Shown here: one piece after another, positions 31,801 through 41,475 of the stretch
Position numbering within the stretch: the stretch's first letter is position 1
Layout of the letters: each line of letters begins with the position of its first letter
Assembly: GCA_963575745.1 (NCBI GenBank)
Contig: CAUYUJ010015700.1
Location: 20,808 to 84,807 of the forward strand
Direction of reading: 5' to 3'
From: Prorocentrum cordatum
Taxonomy: Eukaryota > Sar > Dinophyceae > Prorocentrales > Prorocentraceae
DNA: 64,000 nt
Program-made: the position numbers and the translations under genes
The notes under the pieces: model-generated
Databases searched by the model: none
What the model saw: only the letters and a program-made list of their open reading frames with translations
Told to the model about the DNA's origin: nothing

Positions 31801-33219
31801 GCACCAACGCCGGCACCGAGCGCAGCCGAGACGTCATCGCCGACGACAACTCTCACGCCAACCCTGCCAGATTCAGCACGCCCTGAGTCGTCCGCGGCGG
31901 CACCAAAGGTGGCACCCACGTCGGCCTACACGGCAGCGTTCGTGGAGCGTGTGTGGTTGGAGGTCATCGAGTGGTACAACGTGGTGTCACCGTCCACGTG
32001 GGCCACCCTGTGCGCCACGTACGTCATGTACTACTTCTTCATCGGCTTCCGCGACGAGTGGCGGCGACGGAGCGCAGCTACAGCGCGGCGGCGACGCCGA
32101 CAGCGCGGCGGCGACGTCGACCGCAGACGCCCTCTAGGCCACCAGACGGCCGCCCAGGGCCGCCCTGGCATCAGCCCCCACACTGCCTCGAGCCTCGAGC
32201 CGACCCCCCTGCCAAAACCTGGTAGCACGCCAGCGGGGGCGGCTTCGGCCCCCCCGCATGGCACCACGCCTGCCATTCCTGTCATCGGCCCCCACACTGC
32301 CTCAAGCCTCGAGTCGACCCCCCCGCCAAAACCTGGTAGCACGCCAGCGGGGGCGGCTTCAGCCCCCCCGCATGGCACCACGCCTGCCATTCCTGTCATC
32401 GGTCCCCACGCTGCCTCGAGCCCTGGGGTGACCTCCCCGCCGCAACCTGGTAGCACGGCAGCGGGGCCAGCCTCGGCCGTCTCGCATGCTCACACGCCTG
32501 CCCTGGGTCCTGGCTCCCTCGCAACCTCGCGTGTTAGCGCCAGCACTGCCAGCACTAGCACTGTGACTGTACGGGAGCACTTCGAGCGCTTCCTCGGACC
32601 GCAACCAGCCACCATCGGTCACCTCCGAGCCGTAAACTGCCGTTTGGCCGCTTGGATCCCACCACGGCTCCACGCGGGCACAGCGGTCATCGTCCAGGGT
32701 CAAGTCCACAACCCCATCAACGGCCTCCGAGGTATCGTACGGGGGCAGTCCAGCGAGCACCCCGGCCACTGGACCGTCACGCTGTCGTCTGGGGACACCG
32801 CCCACCTGAGCTGCTCCAGTCTGACCGTCCCTGCACCTGCGCTCCGCGCCGAGATGCCGTCCCCCAGTACGGGCGCACAGACCAAGGCCCAAACTCAGGG
32901 ACCCCAGCCCGGCCCAGCAGTGGACCCACGCCACCGTACCTCAGCAGCACAGCGCCCTGACGTCACGGCAGCAGTACCCTGCAGGCCACCTGCGCTGACC
33001 GTCCCACCAGGCAGCCGCGCCCAGACTGAACGCACAGCTGACTGTGAAGTCGGACTCCGAGACTCACGCGACGACGGCGCCGACGACCACTACCTCCACC
33101 ACGACTCTGGCCCGCAGTTCGGACATGCTCCTAACCTGCGTGGACGCGGCCCTCGGCCTCCCGCACGGCCGCACAGCAGGCCTCATCCACCGCGCCACTC
33201 TCAAGCGTCTGCGCACTGA
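28852..33219 (+). CDS. Large Ala/Thr/Ser/Pro-rich membrane protein, 1455 codons
   Basis: Opens at an ATG in the context AGCCATGG, 18 bp after an in-frame TAG, and has no stop for 4.4 kb. Layout by residue: low-complexity N part; a hydrophobic segment (~181-206, LFGTIAGITGTLCAITATIY); four spaced repeats of GTVGLARPKRAV (~215, 263, 292, 313); a mucin-like Ala/Thr/Ser/Pro region (~325-1030); a second hydrophobic helix (~1049-1068, WATLCATYVMYYFFIGF) followed by Arg-rich RRRRRQRGG; three proline-rich repeats (~1107-1190); and a small SH3/KOW-like module (~1274-1328, AVIVQGQVHNPINGLRGIV). No catalytic domain is seen. It is plausibly a cell-surface or matrix protein, inferred from composition only. 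Some minus-strand frames are also open, so coding is likely but unproven. Confidence 0.6.
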   Translation: MAPHATPSCRRTSMQRVVRGPCAAAFEDAVSSSAVTATPQQPLFHPTTSRRRRLRLQRGAHHDAGAARPAEDLQDGARPPPRSLAAPRPAPPAGPPDLRHLGTTKATCPPPPAHLPGPRDEPHHDGVCQEIRHDLQCLSAEVRALREDLQHLREHLPALRAPQPEQPVRAPRRAVTTVSRVSVHVLFGTIAGITGTLCAITATIYAAFRGVFSYMGTVGLARPKRAVYAVQGGIEHLHGFFNKTAVCMSNTVRTFNTVCGSAGTAGLALPKRAIDLMDTLCRLIGNAWDSLGTVGLARPKRAVDGGHAFDSIGTAGLARPKRATVGIVLLVLTATSAPTPALTAASTSASPSPQPLTVLTPRPGPLARVPSSGAPYAIGAVMPCHATSASSTPSSVPLPALTSTSTPASRDTRTPAPVPASTERQRYPLTVDHTAHVPHPQATDFSPAAGCHRVPPPTIYPTPPTTLGVSRPAPPTTASIEAPTSTSTSAPTAASRPASMSPQPVTALTPRPGPRAGVQPSGALSASGAAMSCHATSASSPASSVSLSVPTTTSTPPRTAAGTSASAATAFGRPPSTSAVADSPAAAPTLAPTSASTAAPQTASTAVSTTAPMTASTAAYTAVAPALTSAPTPALTTGSASVSSAPTAASTTRSTPSGTPTAIGAAMPRRIMSATSTPTPAPRPASTPTATSAPTTASTPASTSPQPFTVLTPRPGPLARVPSSGAPYASGTAMSCHDTSASSISSSAALSASTTTSTTARTAAVTAASAVPVFGRPPTAAAMSDSPAASSSTLAPTPTTTAPPTPDPHAAPTPATAPAPSAAEASAPMTAAPTPASAVSASTPAPWTATSEPKAAPTSLSTPAPTPALTTALTPAPPAPAAAPTTPAPKPESQAAATSDPTPTPTSTVRPAPTTAPTPAPPASPPTPAPTPVPTPELQPASTPTPPSASTLASMAASSIASTPALPAAAPTPTPTRAPTLTPAPTPAPSAAETSSPTTTLTPTLPDSARPESSAAAPKVAPTSAYTAAFVERVWLEVIEWYNVVSPSTWATLCATYVMYYFFIGFRDEWRRRSAATARRRRRQRGGDVDRRRPLGHQTAAQGRPGISPHTASSLEPTPLPKPGSTPAGAASAPPHGTTPAIPVIGPHTASSLESTPPPKPGSTPAGAASAPPHGTTPAIPVIGPHAASSPGVTSPPQPGSTAAGPASAVSHAHTPALGPGSLATSRVSASTASTSTVTVREHFERFLGPQPATIGHLRAVNCRLAAWIPPRLHAGTAVIVQGQVHNPINGLRGIVRGQSSEHPGHWTVTLSSGDTAHLSCSSLTVPAPALRAEMPSPSTGAQTKAQTQGPQPGPAVDPRHRTSAAQRPDVTAAVPCRPPALTVPPGSRAQTERTADCEVGLRDSRDDGADDHYLHHDSGPQFGHAPNLRGRGPRPPARPHSRPHPPRHSQASAH
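29905..31075 (+). repeat. Three internal repeats in the 1455-codon frame
   Basis: A block starting SPQPLTVLTPRPGPLARVPS and running through SGAPYA to PCHATSAS occurs at about 29905, 30352 and 30961. The first and third are most alike. They sit in the same reading frame, separated by Thr/Ala/Pro-rich spacers, and match expansion of a coding repeat. Confidence 0.8.
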
Positions 33220-33304
33220 TACTGATTTCCTTCTTCAGTTTCTTACGTGGTCCGACGCTTTTGAAGAACGCTGGGGCTTCTCATTCACTTTGCCCTCATC
33301 CTGA
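33044..33304 (+). CDS. Alternative-frame C-terminal segment
   Basis: An 86-codon frame overlapping the end of the long frame. It reads TTTLARSSDMLLTCVDAALG, then RATLKRLRTDTDFLLQFLTW and SDAFEERWGFSF, which looks more protein-like than the Arg/Pro/His-rich end of the long frame over the same DNA. A frameshift or unrecognised intron near 33050-33110 would join them. No domain recognised. Confidence 0.45.
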   Translation: MKSDSETHATTAPTTTTSTTTLARSSDMLLTCVDAALGLPHGRTAGLIHRATLKRLRTDTDFLLQFLTWSDAFEERWGFSFTLPSS

Positions 33305-34050
33305 CCAGCGTGGTACGGCCTCGCCCTCGCCGCATGTGCGCGCCCTGCCTTGCTCGCCCGGGCGCTGTTCCCTGGTGCGCCGTGCCTGCTGGCGGGGGTG
33401 GCGGCTTCAGCCCCGCCCCACGCACCCGAGCCATCACGCCATGTCATGTCCGCCATGTCGTAGCGGGTGCATCCGCGGCGAGGGCCTCATCTGCACCCTT
33501 GCACTGTCTCTGCCTGTGCGCATGCTGGGCCATTCGGCTCCCAGCATGTGCACCTTTTCCTCAGCGCGTCTGGCGCCCCTCTGCCGTCCGCCGCCTGGCC
33601 GCGGACTCTGTCACTTTCGAGGTCCGCCAATGGGGGCTAAAGGTTAGCTGGCAGCGGCTGGTGCCGCTGTGCTGTCGGCTAGCTTTTGCCGCTCCTGTTG
33701 GGGTTCTCGGCCTGTGCGCACTGTGCTGGGCCATACGGCTCCCAGCTGGTGCACCTTTTCTCTTTTCGCCAGCCCGTGCGCCCGCGAGGCACCGCGTCCA
33801 CGGGGCCTGGGCGCGGGGGCGGGGGGTGCCCCGTCTCTGCGCGCCGCGCAGCGGCCAAGCGCCCAACCGGCGGTCCGCCAAGCCGCCTTAGCCACGTTCT
33901 TCACGTCGCCACTCGCGTTGGGGCCTTCTTCTTCACGCGGTCTGACAGGTGAGATCTTCATGGTCTGTCCGCCGTCTTTTGCTTCAGACGCACTGCGCTG
34001 GGGGAGGGGGCCTGTCGCCCGCCCTCGCATCTTAAGGCTGCACCGCCGCT
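33305..34050. other. GC-rich, ~200-bp direct repeat, no clear gene
   Basis: The segment around GGGCCATTCGGCTCCCAGC with TGTGCACCTTTTCCTC (near 33529) recurs with changes near 33730. Several frames are open on both strands and none is recognised. Confidence 0.45.
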
Positions 34051-34119
34051 AACAGTGTTTTTCGGGTTGTCGCACCGCAGTGCGCCCCGAGGACGGACCT
34101 TGGTCCGCCTACTTGTCCG

Positions 34120-34970
<851 letters not shown>

Positions 34971-34972
34971 AC

Positions 34973-35822
34973 GGGCTCGTGAGATCAGCCAGGGTGGCTC
35001 CCCCTTGGGGCTCCCAAATGATGCCCCTGGCAGCGTTTCGTGACCATGAGGCTCTCAAGAGATACATGTTGGGGGCGCCAAACGGCAATTCTAGCTGAGA
35101 CTTCCCACCAAAATCGGCGCGAACGGGCTCGTGAGATCAGCCAGGGTGGCTCCCCCTTGGGGCTCCCAAATGATGCCCCTGGCAGCGTTTTGCGACCATG
35201 AGGCTCTCAAGAGATACATGTTGGGGGCGCCCAACGGCAATTCTAGCTGAGACGTCCCACCAAAATCGGCGCGAACGGGCTCGTGAGATCAGCCAGGGAG
35301 GCTCCCCCTTGGGGCTCCCAAATGATGCCCCTGTCAGCGTTTTGTGACCATGAGGCTCTCAAGAGATACATGTTGGGGGCGCCAAACTGCAATTCTAGCT
35401 GAGACGTCCCACCAAAATCGGCGCGAACGGGCTCGTGAGATCAGCCAGGGTGGCTCCCCCTTGGGGCTCCCAAGTGATGCCCCCTGGCAGCGTTTTGTGA
35501 CCATGAGGCTCTCAAGAGATACATGTTGGGGGCGCCAAACGGCAATTCTAGCTGAGACGTCCCCCCAAAATCGGCGCGAACGGGCTCGTGAGATCAGCCA
35601 GGGTGGCTCCCCCTTGGGGCTCCCAATTGATGCCCCTGGCAGCGTTTTGTGACCATGAGGCTCTTCAAGAGAACTACATTTGGGGGCGCCCAACGGCATT
35701 CTAGCTGAGACTTCCCAACCAAAAATCGGCGCGTAACGGGCTTTCCGTGAGATCCCAGGGGGGGGTATGCTCCCCTTGGGGCTCCCAAATGATGCCCCTG
35801 GCAGCGTTTTGTGATCATGAGA
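34973..35822. repeat. 152-bp tandem satellite
   Basis: GGGCTCGTGAGATC starts units at 34973, 35125, 35278, 35429 and 35582; the last unit (about 35735) is degraded. Units hold CTTGGGGCTCCCAAATGATG and CATGAGGCTCTCAAGAGA. The first five differ by only a few bases, so amplification is recent. Confidence 0.95.
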
Positions 35823-35837
35823 GAGTGCGAGTGTGAG

Positions 35838-35940
35838 CTAAACTTATCCTATCTTATCTTGAAATCTTTTCTTATCATATCTTGTGTTATCTTATCTTAT
35901 CTTATCTTGTAGTATCTTATATTGTCTTGTCTTATCTGGT
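35838..35940. repeat. TTATC pentanucleotide repeat
   Basis: About twenty TTATC/TTGTC units with errors, directly after the 152-bp satellite. Confidence 0.85.
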
Positions 35941-36305
35941 GATTATCATTGGGAGGAGGGAGGCGCGAGCGGGAGGAAGGAGGAAGGAGGAGCAGTGGGA
36001 GGCGTCAGAGTAATAACAAGAACCCCAATCCTTAGGATATGGGGAAAAAGAAACTGCAGAATGTTGTCTTGTTCCCTGCGATCGTACTCACGAGCCGCAA
36101 CCTTCCGAAACAGAAGGTTCAGGCGGGCAACGAAAGGTTCCCGCCTGCGTAATCACCCAAAGCCAGCCATCTATAAACAAAAAAACGACCCAGCAGCACC
36201 CCATTGACAACGATCACACGGGCACTCGACAGCCGTGCACCAATACGGGCCGGCGGAATGAGCGAAGCGATTAAATACATGTTTCCCTGTTATCTATTAC
36301 TTATT
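35941..36305. other. No gene recognised
   Basis: An AG-rich stretch (35945-36005) followed by ~300 bp of unique sequence with no recognised coding or RNA signal. Confidence 0.5.
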
Positions 36306-36329
36306 GTCTTCTCCCTCTCTCTCTCTCTT

Positions 36330-36364
<35 letters not shown>

Positions 36365-36400
36365 TCCACGCCCTCCCGATGCCGGGTCGGTCGTGTCCTC

Positions 36401-36500
36401 NNNNNNNNNNNNNNNNNNNNNNNNNNNNNNNNNNNNNNNNNNNNNNNNNNNNNNNNNNNNNNNNNNNNNNNNNNNNNNNNNNNNNNNNNNNNNNNNNNNN
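36401..36500. other. Assembly gap (100 N)
   Basis: Exactly 100 N between a CT-rich tract (36308-36364) and an ATC tract. The round number suggests a scaffolding gap of unknown true length. Confidence 0.99.
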
Positions 36501-36520
36501 TCATCCTCCTCATCATCATA

Positions 36521-36608
<88 letters not shown>

Positions 36609-36860
36609 ATCATCACCACCACCATCATCATCATCATCATCATCAGAAGCATCATCATCATCATCGCCATCATCATCATCAGCATCATCTCACTTCAGCA
36701 TCATCAGCATCACCTCATCATCATCAAACTCATCATCAACTCATCAGCAATCGTCAAGCATCACACATCATCGTCATTGTCATCGTCATCGTCATCATCA
36801 TCATCATCATCACATCATCAGCATCATCATCATCAACGTCATCATCAGCATCAGCATCAG

Positions 36861-36898
<38 letters not shown>

Positions 36899-36900
36899 CA

Positions 36901-36949
<49 letters not shown>

Positions 36950-36991
36950 CTCATCATCACTCATCATCATCATCATCATCATCAGCATCAG

Positions 36992-37062
<71 letters not shown>

Positions 37063-37080
37063 ATCATCAATCATCATCAC

Positions 37081-37169
<89 letters not shown>

Positions 37170-37210
37170 CCAACCACCACCATCATCATCATCATCATCA
37201 TCATCATCGT

Positions 37211-37241
<31 letters not shown>

Positions 37242-37330
37242 AGCAGCATCAGCAGCATCATCAGCATCAGCATCATCATCATCATCGTCATCATCATCGT
37301 CGTCATCATCATCATCATCATCATAATCAG

Positions 37331-37377
<47 letters not shown>

Positions 37378-37380
37378 CCG
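36501..37380. repeat. (ATC)n microsatellite 1
   Basis: About 880 bp of CAT/ATC triplets with CAG, CAC and CGT variants. Frames read as poly-Ser, poly-His, poly-Ile, and on the other strand poly-Asp or poly-Met; none is a gene. Confidence 0.98.
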
Positions 37381-37640
37381 CCATCGGCTTCGGCACAAGC
37401 CTCACACGTTTCGTGGCCCCATAGGGAGCTCCACCAAAAGCCCCAGAGGAAGGATTCGCGTGGCGGCCCCGCAAAATTTCGGCACACCCCTCAACACGGT
37501 TCGTGGCCCCAAAGGGGCTCCACCGAAGGCCCCAATGGCAGGGTTCGCATGGCTGCCCTCACCCATTTCGGCACACCCCTCGGTTTCCTGGGTCGCCCCG
37601 GCCCTTTCCGCCCCATTTCGCATGGCGACCCCGCCCCGTG
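37381..37640. repeat. Family D satellite, outlying units
   Basis: Three units with GTGGCCCCA, GGGGCTCCACC and AAGGCCCCAATGGCAGG followed by TTCGGCACACCCCTC. They are related to the main family D array at 38540-39880. Confidence 0.7.
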
Positions 37641-37649
37641 TAGTTTTCC

Positions 37650-37915
37650 TGGGTTTCCTCAGTTTCGGGTTCTCCTCGGTTTGGGTTTTTCATCGGTTTG
37701 GATTTTTCCTCGGTTTGTTTTCCTCGGTGTGGGCTTTTCCTCGGTTTGGGTTGTTCCTCTATTTGGGTTTTCCCTTGGTGTGGGTGTCTCCTCTGCTTAT
37801 TGTCCTGTATTTTCCTCAGTTGTTTTTTTTCCTCGGCTTGGGTTTTTCCTCGATTAGGGTTCTGTTCAGTTTGGGTTGTTCCTCGGATTGTCTTCGGCTT
37901 CCTCGGTTCGGAAAG
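37650..37915. repeat. T-rich minisatellite, TTTTCCTCGGTTTGGG type
   Basis: About sixteen degenerate units. It is the reverse complement of the A-rich minisatellite at 26206-26480. Confidence 0.85.
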
Positions 37916-38127
37916 AGTCCTCCCGGCCAGAGAGGGTGAGGGAGGAGGAAGAGAGGACGAGGAGAGAAAGGAGGAGGAGGAGCATAATCCATGAAAACCC
38001 CAAGACGCATCAACGGTATAGCAATCAACGCCCCCTCCAAGTTCCATCTTCATGGGCCCCATACAAGGATTCATTTCCGCTGAAGGAAATGCCCCGTTGG
38101 AAAACAACCGTTCGAAAATCATGAGCT

Positions 38128-38312
38128 GTGCCAGAACGCCATATCTGGGACACCAGAGCCGCGAATCACCGTTTCTATTGCGTCTTGACGATCCTGAACC
38201 GCGCCACAGCATCATTCCTGAGACTTCAACACCGCGAATCACCGGACTACTGCGCGTCAGCAGTCCGACATCGTGCCAGAACATCATTTCTGGGTCGGTA
38301 GCCACGCGAATC
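38128..38312. repeat. Three degenerate ~70-bp repeats
   Basis: GCCAGAACGCCATATCTGGG (38132), GCCACAGCATCATTCCTGAG (38203) and GCCAGAACATCATTTCTGGG (38275), the first two followed by CGCGAATCACCG. Flanking sequence 37916-38127 and 38313-38539 holds no recognised gene. Confidence 0.65.
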
Positions 38313-38539
38313 TTTGAACGTGCTGTAAACGTTTGAAACGAATGCGCGCGGCGCCCAAACAAAAACCTCAGTTAAAGCGGAAGCGCCCTCCATCCGCGAA
38401 AAGCATATACTGCTCCCTACCACCCTGTGGTGTTGGGTTTTCCTTTTGAATAAACACCGCCCCGCGTCTCCTTTTTCATTTCCTCATCCTTCTCCTCCCC
38501 ATCCCTCCTCCCATCTTTGTCGCTGCCCTCCGCATGCCA

Positions 38540-39880
38540 ACCAGTTCAGCACACCTCCCACACGCTTCGCGACCCCCACAGGGAACCCAACCCACGGCCC
38601 CGGCGGCAAAGTCCACATGCGTCTCCCGCACCTGATACTCTTCGTGACTCAAAAGGAACTCCGACGAAGGCCCGAATGGCAAGGTCCACATGGGCCCCCC
38701 CCCCCACCCACCCACTACAGCGACTCGTTGCCCATAGTGACCTCCGCCGAAGGCCCCAACGGCAAAGTCCACACGTTTCCCAATCCACCTTGTACATCGG
38801 CTCGTGGTCCTTAGGGAACTCCACCGACGGCCCCAATGGCAAAACCCACATGCGACCCCCACCCAATACAGCGGCTCGTGGCCCAGAAATAACGCCACCG
38901 GCGGACCCACTAGCAGAATCCACATGCGTCTCCCCTACAATTACAACGTTTCGTGGCCCATGGGGAGAGCTGACGAATGTCCCAAAGGCAGAGTCCACAC
39001 GCGTCTCCCGTACCCCATACAGCGCCTCGTGGCCCATAGGGGGCCTCAACGAAAGCCCCAACTGCAAGGTCCACATGCGGTTTCCCCACCCAGCACGGCG
39101 ACTCTTGGCCCATAGGGAACCCCACCGACGGCCCCAACGGCAAGATCCACATGTGATTCCCCTGCCAGCACAGCGCGTCGTGGCCCACGTGGAGTTCCAC
39201 CGAAACCCCGGCGGCAAAGTCCAAACTCGTGTCCCCCACCAATATAACGCGCAACGCGTCGTGGCCAATAAAGAACCTCGCCGACAGCTCCAGTGGCAAG
39301 GTCCACATGCGCCCCCCCCCCCCCCCCTCCCAGCATAACGCTTCGTCGCCAATAGGGAACGCCACTGAAGGCCCCACTGGCCAGGTTCACACGCGTCCCG
39401 CCCCACCCAATTCAACGCTTCGTAGCCCCATGCGAAGCTCCGCCGACGGCCCCAAATGGGAGGGTCCACGCGCGCGCCCCACACCCTTCACACGTTTCGC
39501 GCCCACACAAGTAGCTCCACCGAAATACCCAAGAAAAGGGCCCCCACATGCTTTCTCCGACACATTTGGCGCACCCCACACACGATTCGCGCCCTCGTGG
39601 ACAGCTTCACGAAAGGCCCATTACCAGCGTCCACATAAATGCCCCTGCACAACGCCCCGCACAACGCCAGCACGCCCCTCGCGGGCTTCGCGGCCCCACC
39701 AGGAGACCCGGGCAGATTCCCGGGCGCATCGCGGCGCCATCGAGCGCCCCACCGAAGGCCGGCACAATTCGCGCGCGCCCCACGCCACCACAATTACGGC
39801 ACACCCCTCACGCGCTTCGCGAGCCCGCGAGGAGCCCCACCGACGACAGCGGAAAGCATTGCGCGGCATTCACAACTGCA
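38540..39880. repeat. Family D satellite, main array (~78-bp units)
   Basis: The landmark GGCCCCAAYGGCAAAGTCC and its variants fall near 38596, 38669, 38752, 38831, 38904, 38978, 39053, 39131, 39203, 39285, 39368 and 39448, a spacing of 73-83 bp. Units also carry CTCGTGGCCCATAGGGAAC. More divergent units continue to about 39880. Long minus-strand frames here are repeat artefacts. Confidence 0.85.
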
Positions 39881-41245
39881 TTTGGCCCGGCCTTTCGCCC
39901 GGGCGGTTCAGAACGAACGCGCGCGGCGCCAAAGCGCCAAAGAGAGAGAGCCACGCGTTGAGAAAGGAGCCGCCCTCCACCCGCGAAGCCCGCGCTAATT
40001 TCACAGGCGGGCGCGCGCGGCGCGGATGCGAAAACCACGCGTTGAAAGCGGGCCGCCCTCCAACAGTGGACCACAAACGAGACGACGACGCCCCGCCCAC
40101 GGCGCGGCGGCGCTGGAATTTCAAGCACCTGCCCCGCGCAGCCTCGGCGCGGCGCCGCGAAGACCCCGCGGCGGTCACGGGCGGGCCGCGCCAGGCCTGG
40201 ACCCCGCCCCAGCACCGCTCACAGCAGCTGCGACGCGGGCCCCACGCGCTTGCCGCGCAAGATTCCCAGCCACAGCGCATGCACCGCCCGCCTCGCACAG
40301 CACCCGATTGCGCCGTTCGGCGGCACGCCTCCGCCGCTCGTCGCCTCGCCCAGCCCAGCGACGCGCGCGACGCGCAAGCCGCTGGCGCGTTTCAGAACGG
40401 CGTCGCCGCGCTCCGTCGAGCTGATACGCGGCGCGCGCGTCGCGCTTGTTGCGCTCGTCACGCTGGCCAGAGCTGCGGCGCTAAATCCCCGCCGCGTTCC
40501 CACGCGGTGGCATGGGGGGGCGTCGCGCCGCGCGTCGCCGCGCTGATCCGCGCTGCGACGACGGCGCCCGCCGCGACGATCAAACTCGCGTGGCTGGCGT
40601 CCGCAACTCGGACCCCTGGCGACTGTCGAAATGGAATTATTGCGTTCGGTCGCGCTGCTCGGCGCTGGGCCGTTCGCGCCCGTCGCGCTGCCTTGCGTCG
40701 CGGTCGCGGCGCCCGACGGGCCGCCCACTTCTGCGCGGCCGCGCCGGGCGCCGCTCGCTTAGATCACGCCGATGGGAGCTAGTCGAGGCCAGCTGATCGG
40801 CGCCGCGTCGCCGGCGCCCGCCACGGCGCTCAGCGATGGATATCCGCTGCGCCCGTCGCGCCGCCCTGCGCTGCACTGGGGGCGCGCCTCGCGCGGCCCT
40901 CTGTCCGGAGCCCGTCGAGCGGCGCGCCGTCGCGCCGGCGGCGCCGCTTGCGCTCGCGGGCGCTGGGCGGCACGGTTTGAACCGCGCTGGCAACCGACGG
41001 CGGAAGGCCGGGCAGCAGGCGGGGAGCGTGGAAAACGAAGGCGCGGGCAAAACGGAAGCAGATTCGGCGCCGCCCGCGCCGCCGCTGCCATCGCCGCGCG
41101 CGCCCGCGGCAGCGCGGCCGCCAGCGTCGCCCCTGACCGAGAAACAAAGAGAACCGGGGGGAATCGCGCGGCGGAAGCAAGAGGGGAAGAAGCAGGACTG
41201 AGAACGAGGTAGACGGGAAGGAGATGGCAAACGACGATGGCGAAG
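39881..41245. other. GC-rich tract with many overlapping open frames
   Basis: Very high G+C; frames stay open on both strands and no domain is recognised. A ~45-bp element (GCGCGCGGCGC, then AAAG and GCCGCCCTCCA) occurs near 39919 and 40012, and also near 38345. No gene is called. Confidence 0.4.
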
Positions 41246-41249
41246 CAAG

Positions 41250-41475
41250 AAGGAAGGGGGGGGGGGAGCGCGAGGCGGGGAGACGGGGGGGGGAGGAGGG
41301 GCAGAGGGTCGATGGACGGGAAGGGATGCGGGGGGGGAGATGCCAGGGGGCGATCAACGAACAGGGGCGGGGAGAAGGAAAGGACAGCGCGATAAATAAC
41401 ACCGAAGGAGGGCGGGGGGGGGATGGGAAGGGGGGGGGGGGGCCGGGGGGGGGGGGGGGGGCGAAGGGAAGAGCA
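41250..41475. repeat. G-rich low-complexity tract
   Basis: Repeated runs of 6 to more than 15 G separated by GA, CA and AT. It could form G-quadruplexes. It is downstream of the minus-strand gag-like frame. Confidence 0.8.

Noticed and set aside
31059-31919. Minus-strand Gly/Val/Ala-rich 286-codon frame opposite the long gene
   Set aside because: It is the reverse reading of the Ala/Thr/Pro-rich repeat region and has no domain.
36204-37424. 406-codon plus-strand frame over the N gap and ATC repeat
   Set aside because: Runs through 100 N and reads as poly-Ser/Ile; an artefact.
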